A DNA stretch of 36,872 bases from Sulfolobales archaeon (GTDB taxonomy: Archaea > Thermoproteota > Thermoprotei_A > Sulfolobales > NBVN01). The notes beneath the pieces were generated by a model. It saw nothing but the letters and a program-made list of their open reading frames with translations. It ran no database searches and was not told the origin of the DNA. The stretch is taken from the NCBI GenBank assembly GCA_026413885.1, contig JAOAKA010000009.1, forward strand, positions 1 to 36,872. The letters run 5' to 3'. How positions within the stretch are numbered: the stretch's first letter is position 1; every line of letters begins with the position of its first letter. Below are positions 16,841-25,183 of this stretch, one piece after another. A program made the position numbers and the translations under genes.

Positions 16841-17608
16841 ATGCCTAGACTCTCAGTAGTGTTTCTAGGACCTGCCGGGTCTGGAAAGACTTTTCTAACG
16901 CGAGCTTTCGGTAGGTGGCTTGAAGACTCAGGTTTCTCGGTGGGCTACGTAAACCTAGACCCATCTGTCGAGTATCTACCTTATAAGCCGTTGTTTGATG
17001 CTAGAGATATTATTAAAACACGCGATCTTATGGAGAAAGAGAATCTAGGGCCGAACGCAGCAATAGTTAACGCTATAGATATGCTGGCTGAGAGAAATGT
17101 GTTGGTTTATGAAGCTATTAAAAACATGGGTAGTGACTATATCCTCATAGATACCCCCGGACAGATGGAGATAGTCATCTTCAGGTCTTCTGGGATGAGA
17201 CTGATTAGAGCAGTTAAGATAGCGACAACACCAGTCGGTGTATTCCTACTTGACTCTACTCTAGGTAGATGGGGCACTGAAGCAGCTGTCTCAATACTAC
17301 TAGCCGCAATCGCGCAACTCAGACTAGATATACCAATGGTTCCAGTACTGAGTAAGTCTGACGCTTCTAAGCTCTCGGGAGGTCCCATATCTCCAAGTAT
17401 TCACGTAGAAGTAGATGAAGTCCTGAAGACTCTCAACACAGTGGAGGCAGGTCTACTGTCTGAAATGCTCTTCGAGGTCGTGGGTTCAGTGAAGAAGTAC
17501 TTGAAGTCCGGTAGGTTGATCGCTGTTTCTTCAGTAACTGGTGAAGGTCTTGATGAACTATATAAGATGCTTCACGAAGTATTCTGCGCTTGTGGAGATT
17601 TAACGTAG
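16841..17608 (+). CDS. GPN-loop GTPase (XAB1/Gpn family)
   Basis: A dimeric GTPase related to eukaryotic Gpn1-3, which assist RNA polymerase assembly. 255 aa. The P-loop GPAGSGKT is near residue 10, the diagnostic Gly-Pro-Asn insertion is in ENLGPNAAIV near residue 67, DTPGQ marks G3, SKSDAS replaces the common NKxD, and SSVTGEG is G5. The cellular role in archaea is not settled. Starts 14 bp after the EF-2 stop. Confidence 0.92.
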   Translation: MPRLSVVFLGPAGSGKTFLTRAFGRWLEDSGFSVGYVNLDPSVEYLPYKPLFDARDIIKTRDLMEKENLGPNAAIVNAIDMLAERNVLVYEAIKNMGSDYILIDTPGQMEIVIFRSSGMRLIRAVKIATTPVGVFLLDSTLGRWGTEAAVSILLAAIAQLRLDIPMVPVLSKSDASKLSGGPISPSIHVEVDEVLKTLNTVEAGLLSEMLFEVVGSVKKYLKSGRLIAVSSVTGEGLDELYKMLHEVFCACGDLT

Positions 17609-17654
17609 AGCTAGTGAATTGGGATATATGCTTTCATAAGTACGTTTTAGAGGT

Positions 17655-18017
17655 GTGAGAGTGAAGTATAGAGTGTGTGTAGTGGAAGTATTCAGTGCGG
17701 CTCACTCGATAAAGACTCACACAGGTGTAGGGCAGTACCTACATGGACACGACTTTAGAACTAGAGTCTGCGCGGTTTCTGAAGCCCTCGACCCAGACAA
17801 CATAGCTGTAGACTTAAAGCATCTTGAATCCATAGTTAAGGAGATTACCGATAGATTAGACCACAAGTACTTAAATGAGGAACTCGGTATTGAGAATCTA
17901 TCTATGGAGTATCTAGCCCACTATATTTTAAGAGAAGTCAGGAAAAACATTCCACTAGTGAGTAGTATTGAAATTTGCAGTAGTGAAGGAAAGTACTGTG
18001 TTGAGGTATCTGAATGA
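17655..18017 (+). CDS. 6-pyruvoyltetrahydropterin synthase/QueD-like protein lacking the catalytic Cys
   Basis: A T-fold (tunnelling-fold) protein of 120 aa. The zinc ligands are intact: FSAAH (His17) and LHGHDF (His30, His32). The Asp-His of the classical triad is present in RLDHKYLN. The catalytic Cys of QueD, expected four residues before HGH, is replaced by Gly, and the Glu used by PTPS-III enzymes is also absent (GVGQYLHGH). The gene overlaps queE by 4 bp, so it almost certainly acts in making 6-carboxytetrahydropterin or a related step of preQ0/archaeosine synthesis, perhaps with a different general base. GTG/ATG choice: the start is GTG 17655 (encoding MRVKYRV). Confidence 0.85.
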   Translation: MRVKYRVCVVEVFSAAHSIKTHTGVGQYLHGHDFRTRVCAVSEALDPDNIAVDLKHLESIVKEITDRLDHKYLNEELGIENLSMEYLAHYILREVRKNIPLVSSIEICSSEGKYCVEVSE

Positions 18018-18685
18018 AGGTTTCCGAGATCTTCATCTCAGTTCAGGGAGAAGGTCCTAGCTTAGGTAAACCAGCTGTTTTCCTCAGACTCTCCTACTGC
18101 AATCTGATGTGCACTTGGTGTGATACGAAGTACGCTTGGACCACAAGCGAGGAGAAGTCCGTAGATGACGTAGTTAGTGAATTAGTAGATAAGCTTAAAA
18201 CGTACGATAAAGTTAAACTCATCGTTGTAACTGGGGGTGAACCGCTCCTCCAAAAGGATGAGTTGGTAGAGCTGGTGGGTAAGCTGAAAAAATTAATCAA
18301 AGACTTCGAGGTAGAAGTAGAAACTAACTGCACTATCGACCCAGGCGAGCTAGTTGAAGTAGTAGATAGAATAATTGTTTCTCCTAAGCTATCTAATTCC
18401 GGGATGCCTGAATACGCTAGAAAGTGCTCTGAGGAATTCTTCAAACTACCGAAGAACTTGAAGACTAAGGTTTACCTTAAATTCGTTGTCGAAGACACTA
18501 GCGACCTGAAGGAGGTCGAGGAGATCGTGAAGCTCTTCGATGTAGACTCTCACAGAGTGTTTTTCATGCCTCAAGCATCTACATTAGAAGAACTATCCAC
18601 TAGATTGAAGATAGCTATAGACCTAGCTGTTAAAACTGGGTATCGAGTATCTGACAGACTTCAGATAGTTGGAGGTTTTCGCTAG
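18014..18685 (+). CDS. queE: 7-carboxy-7-deazaguanine synthase (radical SAM)
   Basis: Converts 6-carboxytetrahydropterin to 7-carboxy-7-deazaguanine on the route to preQ0, the base used to make archaeosine in tRNA. 223 aa. The N-terminus ISVQGEGPSLGKPAVFLRL is typical; the cluster motif is CNLMCTWC (Cx3Cx2C) followed by DTKYAW; the SAM-binding GGEP is in TGGEPLLQ. The ATG lies within the end of the queD-like gene (4-bp overlap), so translation is coupled. The gene ends in …QIVGGFR. A hairpin followed by T5 lies about 80 bp downstream. Confidence 0.93.
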   Translation: MKVSEIFISVQGEGPSLGKPAVFLRLSYCNLMCTWCDTKYAWTTSEEKSVDDVVSELVDKLKTYDKVKLIVVTGGEPLLQKDELVELVGKLKKLIKDFEVEVETNCTIDPGELVEVVDRIIVSPKLSNSGMPEYARKCSEEFFKLPKNLKTKVYLKFVVEDTSDLKEVEEIVKLFDVDSHRVFFMPQASTLEELSTRLKIAIDLAVKTGYRVSDRLQIVGGFR

Positions 18686-18737
18686 ATAGTGGAGGTCGAG
18701 AATTCTCGGTAACACATCTATCCTCTAGGAACTTAAG

Positions 18738-18775
18738 CTAGACGGGAAGATATACTCACACTGTGTCTAGTTTTT
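18738..18775 (+). terminator. candidate hairpin/T-run terminator after queE
   Basis: Arms CTAGAC (18738-18743) and GTCTAG (18765-18770) enclose a 21-nt loop and are followed by T5; a second run of seven T lies at 18790-18796. A 12-bp palindrome CGAGAATTCTCG (18697-18708) precedes it just after the stop. Confidence 0.4.
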
Positions 18776-18826
18776 CCAGTCAATAAGTATTTTTTTACTT
18801 TCGATAATGGAATAAATCAGAGATAG

Positions 18827-19333
18827 ATGTCAGAACTCAGAAGATACCTACCGATTCAGGACGTAAATTTCGGAAGTACCACACCTACGGGTAACTTTAG
18901 TGCTATAGAAAGAGAGTCTCCGGTGCTTCAAGCTATTGCCGAGCTCTTAGAGCCGGCTGCAGCCCCTCTAGGGATAATTGCAGTATTAATTCTACTCGCT
19001 CTAGCTGCTCTCTTTCTATCAACTATTTGGTATGGGAGAGATGTTGAGAGATTCGCTGAACACCGCACCATCCGGAAACTTCTGAGAGACATGGCTTCAG
19101 AAGAAGCTATTGAATACACCTACACAGGGATTAAGCTAACTCTGAGAAAGTACTACTTGAGACTTAGAGAATCTGTTGGCTGTAGAAGGTGCACACCTAG
19201 AGAGATCGTTGAGAAATACGGCAGGAGAGAATTCGAGAAATTCGCTAAAATATATGAAGACGTTGTCTACGGCTCTAAGGAAGTGCCTGCTGACGATAGT
19301 AAGGTGTTGGTGGAGTTAGATGATTCCCTCTAG
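18827..19333 (+). CDS. membrane protein with C-terminal DUF4129 domain
   Basis: 168 aa: about 45 outer residues, one hydrophobic helix (PLGIIAVLILLALAALFL, about 47-66), then a cytosolic ~100-residue DUF4129-like domain. That domain has the arginine-rich SEEAIEYTYTGIKL segment, the R-x-x-TPREIV element and YEDVVYG near the end. A CRRC pair (GCRRCTP) is unusual and may bind metal. First gene of an operon DUF4129 - DUF4350 - MoxR - DUF58 - membrane protein; it overlaps the next gene by 14 bp. In bacteria this set is often linked to transglutaminase-like proteins, but no transglutaminase domain is seen here. Confidence 0.75.
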   Translation: MSELRRYLPIQDVNFGSTTPTGNFSAIERESPVLQAIAELLEPAAAPLGIIAVLILLALAALFLSTIWYGRDVERFAEHRTIRKLLRDMASEEAIEYTYTGIKLTLRKYYLRLRESVGCRRCTPREIVEKYGRREFEKFAKIYEDVVYGSKEVPADDSKVLVELDDSL

Positions 19334-20267
19334 AGCTCTACTTATCTCACTACTAGCTCTCTGGCTAGTTTTTCTCTCAGTGCTTCAGATACCTATAGTT
19401 CAGTCTATAGTTGGAGATCCTCCATCGGTATTTAATCGAGGTGATGGAGGACTTTCAGAGTTAGTATCTGCTTTAACTGTATTCAAGAAAATTAAGGCTG
19501 TTAGAAACTTCGATGAGATCTGGCAGTACGACCCAAGTACTTCAGTACTACTTCTATCTGGACTAGATAATCCTCTGAGGGAGAGTGATGCATCTATAGT
19601 TTTAGAGTGGGTTGAGAGTGGTGGTAAGGTAGTTGTTCTCGACGAATATGTTGCTCCCAGACTGCTTCTAGAGAAGGTAAGTGTCAGTCTAGATAGTTTA
19701 ACAAGTAGCATAGCGTTAGGAGAGTGTCGTTTAGGTAGCAATAGATATCAAGCGCTCTTCAACGTCTACAGAGAGGTCTTAGGTGGTTCACCCATCTGCT
19801 GGGTTCAGAATACAGTAGTAGGGGTTGAAGTAGCTATTGGAAGAGGTGTTTTATTAGTGCTTGGAGACTCTAGCACGTTCATCAACGAGGTTCTGAGATC
19901 TAGGTACAGACACTTTCAGATAGTATTCGCGCTAGCACTACTAGACCGAGACACCGTCGTCCTCTACGAGGGAGGTAGAGCATTCGCAGAGATTCTGTTT
20001 TCCCCAAGGGGTTTAGTCTTACTTCCGTACTTCATAGGTAGGTTTGCGTGGTATACGATCCTAAGTGGTGGTTTAATTGGTGCTGCGAAAACTATCTTCG
20101 CTGGACTCATACTTATCGCGATTGTCTCACCTAGGTGGCTCACTGGGTTAACTAAACTAGCTTTCTCTTTTAAATACAGAAGGAGGAGTGCTCGACCTTC
20201 AGTAGATAAATTGTTTAGAGAGTCCGTTAGAGTTTGGATTGAGTGGGTGAATAAAATTGGAAAGTAA
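19320..20267 (+). CDS. DUF4350-type membrane protein
   Basis: 315 aa with an N-terminal membrane helix (LLISLLALWLVFLSVLQI), a ~200-residue extracytoplasmic domain that resembles a class-I glutamine-amidotransferase-like fold (SGLDNPLRESDASIVLEWVESGGKVVVLDEY; GDSSTFINEVL), and a C-terminal helix (GLIGAAKTIFAGLILIAIVS) with a basic cytosolic tail. The glutaminase catalytic triad is not evident, so it is probably a binding or scaffold protein. ATG 19320 overlaps the upstream gene; its own end overlaps the MoxR start by 11 bp. Confidence 0.72.
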   Translation: MIPSRALLISLLALWLVFLSVLQIPIVQSIVGDPPSVFNRGDGGLSELVSALTVFKKIKAVRNFDEIWQYDPSTSVLLLSGLDNPLRESDASIVLEWVESGGKVVVLDEYVAPRLLLEKVSVSLDSLTSSIALGECRLGSNRYQALFNVYREVLGGSPICWVQNTVVGVEVAIGRGVLLVLGDSSTFINEVLRSRYRHFQIVFALALLDRDTVVLYEGGRAFAEILFSPRGLVLLPYFIGRFAWYTILSGGLIGAAKTIFAGLILIAIVSPRWLTGLTKLAFSFKYRRRSARPSVDKLFRESVRVWIEWVNKIGK

Positions 20268-21198
20268 GGTAAAAGTGTTTTCTGAAGCTGTGCGGAAAGT
20301 AGTTAGTGAAGTAGAGAGAAAGGTCATCGGTAAAAGAAGAGAGATAGAGTTAATTATAGCGACCCTCATGTCGGAAGGACACGTGATGCTCGAGGGGGTT
20401 CCAGGAGTAGCTAAAACCCTACTCGCTAAGACTATATCGAGTACTCTGGGTCTAGAATTCAAGAGGATTCAGTCAACACCCGATATGCTTCCCTCCGATA
20501 TCATCGGTGTAGTTGTCTACAACCCAAAGACCTCCGAATTTAGCTTTAGGAGAGGACCTGTATTCACAAATATACTTCTGGTAGACGAGATAAATAGAGC
20601 TCCCCCGAAGACACAGTCAGCTCTACTAGAGGCTATGCAGGAAAGACAGGTTACAGTTGAAGGTGTGACTCACAGACTCCCGAGGCCCTTCCTAGTTATA
20701 GCCACTATGAATCCGATCGAAATAGAGGGTACTTTCCCTCTATCTGAAGCTCAAGTCGATAGATTCCTAGCTAAAGTAGAGATCGGGTATCCGACCGCTG
20801 TGGAAACAGTCTCTATTCTGGATAGATATTACGAGATAATGCTGGAGTCCGTTAAATCTGTTTTAGGACCTGCTGACGTAGTTACACTAATTGAGTTAGT
20901 TAGAGAGGTCACTGTAGACCAGAATATTAAGAAGTATATCTCAGCCATAGTTCAAGCAACCAGAGAACACCCGATGGTTAGACTAGGAGCATCACCTAGA
21001 GGAGCTATAGCTACATATCTCCTCTCGAAAGCTATAGCTATTACGAGAGGGAGGGATTACGTAACTCCCGACGACGTTAAGTATGTGGCACCCTCCGCTC
21101 TCTCACATAGAATAATTCTGAAGACTGAAGCCAGGATCTCCGGTATTAAACCTGGAGATGTAGTAGTAGATGTATTAGAGAAGGTGGAGATTCCCTGA
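20257..21198 (+). CDS. MoxR-family AAA+ ATPase
   Basis: A chaperone-like AAA+ ATPase, 313 aa. Walker A EGVPGVAKTLLAK, Walker B ILLVDEINR, sensor 1 ATMNPIE, and the MoxR signature EGTFPLSEAQVDRF. The C-terminal lid includes GASPRGA. The start is TTG 20257 inside the end of the DUF4350 gene. MoxR proteins typically work with DUF58/VWA partners to mature or insert metal into target complexes; the DUF58 gene follows directly, and its CTG start overlaps this gene's TGA stop in a CTGA arrangement. Confidence 0.93.
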   Translation: MESKVKVFSEAVRKVVSEVERKVIGKRREIELIIATLMSEGHVMLEGVPGVAKTLLAKTISSTLGLEFKRIQSTPDMLPSDIIGVVVYNPKTSEFSFRRGPVFTNILLVDEINRAPPKTQSALLEAMQERQVTVEGVTHRLPRPFLVIATMNPIEIEGTFPLSEAQVDRFLAKVEIGYPTAVETVSILDRYYEIMLESVKSVLGPADVVTLIELVREVTVDQNIKKYISAIVQATREHPMVRLGASPRGAIATYLLSKAIAITRGRDYVTPDDVKYVAPSALSHRIILKTEARISGIKPGDVVVDVLEKVEIP

Positions 21199-22457
21199 GG
21201 TTAACGCTTCGAGGTCTCTCAGCAGCTCTAGCCACATTTACTCTAGTACTCCTCAGTTTTAGAGTAGAGAATCTAGCTGTCTTCACAATATCCCTCTCTC
21301 TCGCACTCCTCATCTATTATGATTACTACAGAGCATCTGAATCCAGCCGATTGATCGAAGACTTAAAGATCGCTCGTGAGAGCACTAAAATAGAGACGGA
21401 GTTAGAGGAGGTAGAAGTCAAAGTATATGTTGAAAACTACAGCTCTAGAGATATCCCACTAGTGGAAGTAGTAGACATAGTGCCGGAACACCTAATTCTA
21501 AAGGGTAAACCAGCTGCTGCTATAACTCTCCCACCAAGGGGTTCAGCTGTTTTCTCTTACAGAGTGAGGCCTCTCCTACCTGGGAGCTATACATTCAGTG
21601 ATCTTGAGGTACACGTATATGGACCACTAGGATTCTTCAAAACTCAGAGAGTGGTTTCAAGTCCTACAACAGTTACGGTTCTACCCTACTACAGTAGGGT
21701 TGGAGTCTCCTTGAGGAGTCTGGAGAAGTTGTGGGGGTTGGTAGTTAGAGGTAGAGCTACAAGTGGTATGTACGATATTGCTGACTTTAGAGAGTATAGT
21801 CCAGGAGACGACTACAGGAAGATCGTGTGGAAAACACTGGCACGCACTGGGAGAGTGTTTGTTAGAGAAGACTTCGGTGAAGTGAGAGCTAGAATTCTAC
21901 TAATGCTAGACGTTAGATCGTGGGACTGGAATCTAGGGGAACCCCCAAACACTCTCGCATCTGTAGAACTTAGAGTACTGCGCTCACTTATCCACAGCTT
22001 AGTTGGGTCCGGTAATCAAGTTGATCTAGCTATTTGCTGTAGTGCTACAACTAAAGTCGTAAGAAATGCTGAGAGAGATGTGGAGAGAGCTCTAGCTGAA
22101 GTATTCTCCTACATAACTCCACACTGCTACTGCGCATCCCACTTAGGTATATTTGCTGAAGCCCCTGTGTACATGGGTAGGTCTCCTTCAGAGTACTCCG
22201 CAGTAATACTAGTGGCCAACCCGGTCTCTATAGCGGTAGAGAATCCGGCTAGATTTATGGACCTCGTTAAAGTATACGGCGACCGCTTAAAGTTAGTTAT
22301 TCCCAGATTTGACTACGAGCTCTATGTAGATAGAGGTGATCTGGGTAGGTTCTACAGAGCTGTAGCTGACTTAATGGAGAAAGCTGGTGGTGGAGTAGAG
22401 ATTATCGAAGAGAGTATGTATCTAAGAATACCTGGAGGTATCGAAAAGTGGAGATAG
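21195..22457 (+). CDS. DUF58 (VWA-like) membrane protein, apparent CTG start
   Basis: The partner of the MoxR ATPase. Two N-terminal membrane helices (about residues 8-22 and 28-41) are followed by a beta-rich region and the DUF58 core motif FREYSPGDDYRKIVWKTLARTG, then a VWA-like domain with ILLMLDVRSW. The first canonical start in frame is TTG 21351, but it would remove the membrane helices. The frame is open to the MoxR stop and begins LRLTLRGLS, which matches the usual DUF58 N-terminus if CTG 21195 is the start. CTG overlaps the MoxR TGA exactly as ATGA overlaps do in coupled genes. About 420 aa from that start. Overlaps the next gene by 10 bp. Confidence 0.82.
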   Translation: MRLTLRGLSAALATFTLVLLSFRVENLAVFTISLSLALLIYYDYYRASESSRLIEDLKIARESTKIETELEEVEVKVYVENYSSRDIPLVEVVDIVPEHLILKGKPAAAITLPPRGSAVFSYRVRPLLPGSYTFSDLEVHVYGPLGFFKTQRVVSSPTTVTVLPYYSRVGVSLRSLEKLWGLVVRGRATSGMYDIADFREYSPGDDYRKIVWKTLARTGRVFVREDFGEVRARILLMLDVRSWDWNLGEPPNTLASVELRVLRSLIHSLVGSGNQVDLAICCSATTKVVRNAERDVERALAEVFSYITPHCYCASHLGIFAEAPVYMGRSPSEYSAVILVANPVSIAVENPARFMDLVKVYGDRLKLVIPRFDYELYVDRGDLGRFYRAVADLMEKAGGGVEIIEESMYLRIPGGIEKWR

Positions 22458-23113
22458 CTGCCTACCTACTATACCTAGCTCTAGTACCTACATCACTGCT
22501 GTTAACACATGTAGCTCGACGCGACTTAGTTTCAGTTGTTGGAGCTATTCTAACAGCTCTCTACGCGTCTCTCGGAGTAGTAGATCTAGCTGTAGTTTCT
22601 GCTCTGACGGTTGTGCTATTCTCTCTATCGAAAATAGCTCTCGCTAGACCTCTGAAAGACAGAAGAGTTATGTCTATGAAGGTTAAGTACATACTAGTAG
22701 CTCTCACTATATTGAGTTCCTCTATACCTATAGCCTACATAGCACTAGGAGCATCAATTAGCTTAACACCGCTGGAGAGTCAGCCTCTAGCTATAGTGAC
22801 CGCAGCATCACTATACTCAGTACTAGCTATAAGTATAGCTTCAAGGTTGGAGTTTTTAGTAAATCTAGAGCTGTGGAGGAAACTAGAAGTAGAGTTCTTA
22901 GAGAGTGTTTTCTGGAGGCTGGGTGTAGCTCTGAGTGGTATAGCTATGCTTACTAATGTAGTTGTGCACGGAGTTTTAGGCTTTCTATTAATGACTGCTT
23001 ACCTAGCCTTATTCTCTGCGACTACTAGACTTAGAGCACCTCTCTCTAAATTGTTAGTTTCATCTATGATTGGAGCATCAGCTATAATTACGTACTTAAT
23101 GGGTTACACATAG
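22448..23113 (+). CDS. multi-pass membrane protein of the MoxR-DUF58 operon
   Basis: 221 aa with about six hydrophobic helices and short basic loops (HVARRDLV, RPLKDRRVMSMK). No enzymatic motif or named family was recognised. The GTG 22448 start lies in the DUF58 end (10-bp overlap), so it is the last gene of the operon and probably a membrane partner of the complex. Codon use is like its neighbours and unusually rich in CTAG. Confidence 0.7.
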   Translation: MEIAAYLLYLALVPTSLLLTHVARRDLVSVVGAILTALYASLGVVDLAVVSALTVVLFSLSKIALARPLKDRRVMSMKVKYILVALTILSSSIPIAYIALGASISLTPLESQPLAIVTAASLYSVLAISIASRLEFLVNLELWRKLEVEFLESVFWRLGVALSGIAMLTNVVVHGVLGFLLMTAYLALFSATTRLRAPLSKLLVSSMIGASAIITYLMGYT

Positions 23114-23173
23114 ATAGAGAGCTACTATGAAGTATGAATTCCCAATATTTCGAGAGGGTTGTTGATGCTCTAA

Positions 23174-23181
23174 TTTATATA
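23174..23181 (+). promoter_or_regulatory. TATA box of the small RHH-like gene
   Basis: TTTATATA is centred 29 bp before GTG 23207, again the spacing of a leaderless transcript. Confidence 0.45.
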
Positions 23182-23206
23182 TTCTGACTAAATATATTTA
23201 GGCGAG

Positions 23207-23383
23207 GTGTATAAAATAGTGATAGTTATCAGGTTGAGTGACGGTATTGCTGAAATATTGAATAGACTGGCAGATGAATTCGAGAAGACTACTGGAAGAA
23301 GACCTAGCTACGATGAGTTAGTAGAAACACTCTTATCGAAGCTCGATGTAGGTATGTCGTCTTCCAGCGATATTTGGTTCTAA
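23207..23383 (+). CDS. small ribbon-helix-helix-like protein (58 aa)
   Basis: A small reading frame starting at GTG 23207 (GTG 23219 is an in-frame alternative). It begins with a beta-strand-like hydrophobic stretch MYKIVIVIRLSDG, then a helix IAEILNRLADEFEKTTG and a second helix SYDELVETLLSKL, ending with a short Ser-rich tail. The order strand-helix-helix is that of ribbon-helix-helix DNA-binding or VapB-like proteins. No toxin gene follows. A proper TATA box and a free-standing position support it as a gene. Confidence 0.55.
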   Translation: MYKIVIVIRLSDGIAEILNRLADEFEKTTGRRPSYDELVETLLSKLDVGMSSSSDIWF

Positions 23384-23428
23384 ACTTAAGTGTTTTTGAT
23401 TGATTTACCTACTCCATATATTTTCTCT

Positions 23429-23617
23429 CTATTTAGACTCTGAGAGTTCTCTAAGTACTCCTAGAGCACTACTCAGAAATATGAGTCCCGAGGTAAGAGA
23501 TAGGAGTGAGGGTACGTACCTCTCGGTGTAGGCAAACCATGTAGACAGTAGAAAGAACACTATTGACGCGGTGAAGAGGATTAGAGTAATAGCTCTACCG
23601 AATCTCACACCACTCAC
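23429..23617 (-). CDS. small two-helix membrane protein
   Basis: 62 aa with two hydrophobic segments (ITLILFTASIVFFLLSTWF and SLLSLTSGLIFLSSALGVL) and a short charged tail. GTG start. It lies 22 bp downstream of the MATE transporter on the same strand, so it is probably co-transcribed with it. No family recognised. Confidence 0.5.
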   Translation of the reverse strand: MSGVRFGRAITLILFTASIVFFLLSTWFAYTERYVPSLLSLTSGLIFLSSALGVLRELSESK

Positions 23618-23639
23618 CTAGAGTGTGCTTCAACGTACC

Positions 23640-25100
23640 CTAGTTTTTCTCACTAACTTCATCATCTTCTTTCTTCATGTACTTAGGAAATGTTGGTGCT
23701 GTAACTACACTCGGTTGTGCTGGTTTTAGCTCTATTACTGGTTTAGCCCAGTTTCCTAGTGCGACCCAAGCTAAAGCTAGAATTCCTCCACTGACATTAC
23801 TTACAGCCATCGAGAGCCATATCCCGATAGGCCCCAATCCTAGTGCTAGTGCTAGAAGGTATCCGAGAGCTATTCTCATACCCCACAGTCTAATGAAGGC
23901 TATAGCAGATGGGACGTAGGTATGTCCAGATCCTCTCCCGACAGCGAACCCTATGAAGAAAACCGCGAAGAATGGAACCGTGAGACCGAAGTACTCTATG
24001 AATCTGGTAGCTTCAGCTAGTACCTCAGGGCTGGAGGTGAATATTGAAGCTATCGGGTATCTCAATATGTATACAGAAATAGCTCCTACTGCGGTAACTA
24101 ATCCAACAAATAGAGATGAGAGTAGTGCGGATTTTCTAGCTTTACTAAATAGTTGAGCACCTATCAACTGACCTACAACTATAGCTGTTGCCTGTGAGAA
24201 ACCCCACATAGCTGCGTCAGCTATATCTACCACTGTGAAACCTATTGAGTAAGCTGTAGCAACTATTTTCCCAAACATATTCACAAGCCTCAGCTGAACC
24301 ATGAAAGCTAGAGAGTTGCTCATCTGGAGAGCAGCTATCGGAAGAGCTATCTTAACAGACTTCAAGATCCAGGCTCCGTCAGGTTTAACTATAGATAGCT
24401 TAATGCCTTTAAACCCCCCGAAAAACATCTTAATAGCTACAACAGCAACTAGAGCTCTTGAAACAACTGTAGCTATAGCAGCTCCTACAGCACCCATAGC
24501 CGGAAAGCCGAACCAACCGAAGATCATTATCGGGTCTAGAAATATGTTTAGAATAGCTCCAGCAATACTTATGTATGTGGGAGTTCTAGTATCTCCTATA
24601 GCTTGAAGAACCGTAGTAAACGCTGTTCCCAGGTACATAAATAAGATGTCGAATATCATGACACTCGAATAGCGTAACACATCTTCGTATATTTCTGGAG
24701 GTACTGAGGTTATGTAGGAGAATATGTAGGGTCTGAGAATGAAGTAGAGAGAGCATATAGCTACTGCTAGTAGGAGATTGAATGTAAACAGCTTTGAAGC
24801 AGTCTTACCTGCTGAATCGAATAGTTTAGCTCCTACGTACTGGGAGATCATGGCTAGATTAGCTGAAGAAAGAGCCATAGCTATAGCGTAGAAGAACATG
24901 AGTGTCGGCCACACCTGTCTCGGCACTGCTAGTGCTCCTTCGTAAAGCTTGCTCAACCATAGAGCATCAACAATGTTGTACGAAATGTGAACCAACTGTG
25001 CGAGTATTAGTGGAGCAGCAAGCCAGAGAACCACTCTAAGCGGGCCTCCACCAACTATTCTATCTCTATACTTCTCAGCTACACCTATACTACTAGGCAT
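23640..25100 (-). CDS. MATE-family multidrug/metabolite exporter
   Basis: 486 aa with 12 predicted membrane helices in two homologous halves. The N-half has PLILAQLVHISYNIVDALWL, the typical MATE helix-1 pattern, and YLGTAFTTVLQAIGDTRTP; the C-half repeats the pattern with IALPIAALQMSNSLAFMVQL. These carriers exchange sodium or protons for organic substrates. The substrate is unknown. ATG start; the upstream gap to the divergent gene at 25184 is 83 bp. A 35-residue cytosolic tail ends in charged residues. Confidence 0.92.
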   Translation of the reverse strand: MPSSIGVAEKYRDRIVGGGPLRVVLWLAAPLILAQLVHISYNIVDALWLSKLYEGALAVPRQVWPTLMFFYAIAMALSSANLAMISQYVGAKLFDSAGKTASKLFTFNLLLAVAICSLYFILRPYIFSYITSVPPEIYEDVLRYSSVMIFDILFMYLGTAFTTVLQAIGDTRTPTYISIAGAILNIFLDPIMIFGWFGFPAMGAVGAAIATVVSRALVAVVAIKMFFGGFKGIKLSIVKPDGAWILKSVKIALPIAALQMSNSLAFMVQLRLVNMFGKIVATAYSIGFTVVDIADAAMWGFSQATAIVVGQLIGAQLFSKARKSALLSSLFVGLVTAVGAISVYILRYPIASIFTSSPEVLAEATRFIEYFGLTVPFFAVFFIGFAVGRGSGHTYVPSAIAFIRLWGMRIALGYLLALALGLGPIGIWLSMAVSNVSGGILALAWVALGNWAKPVIELKPAQPSVVTAPTFPKYMKKEDDEVSEKN

Positions 25101-25183
25101 TCATAGTACCTCTTAACAGATCGAACTAGTACATAAAACAAAATGTAGTTTCAAATATAAGCACAGTTCTGAGCTATCTGTAG

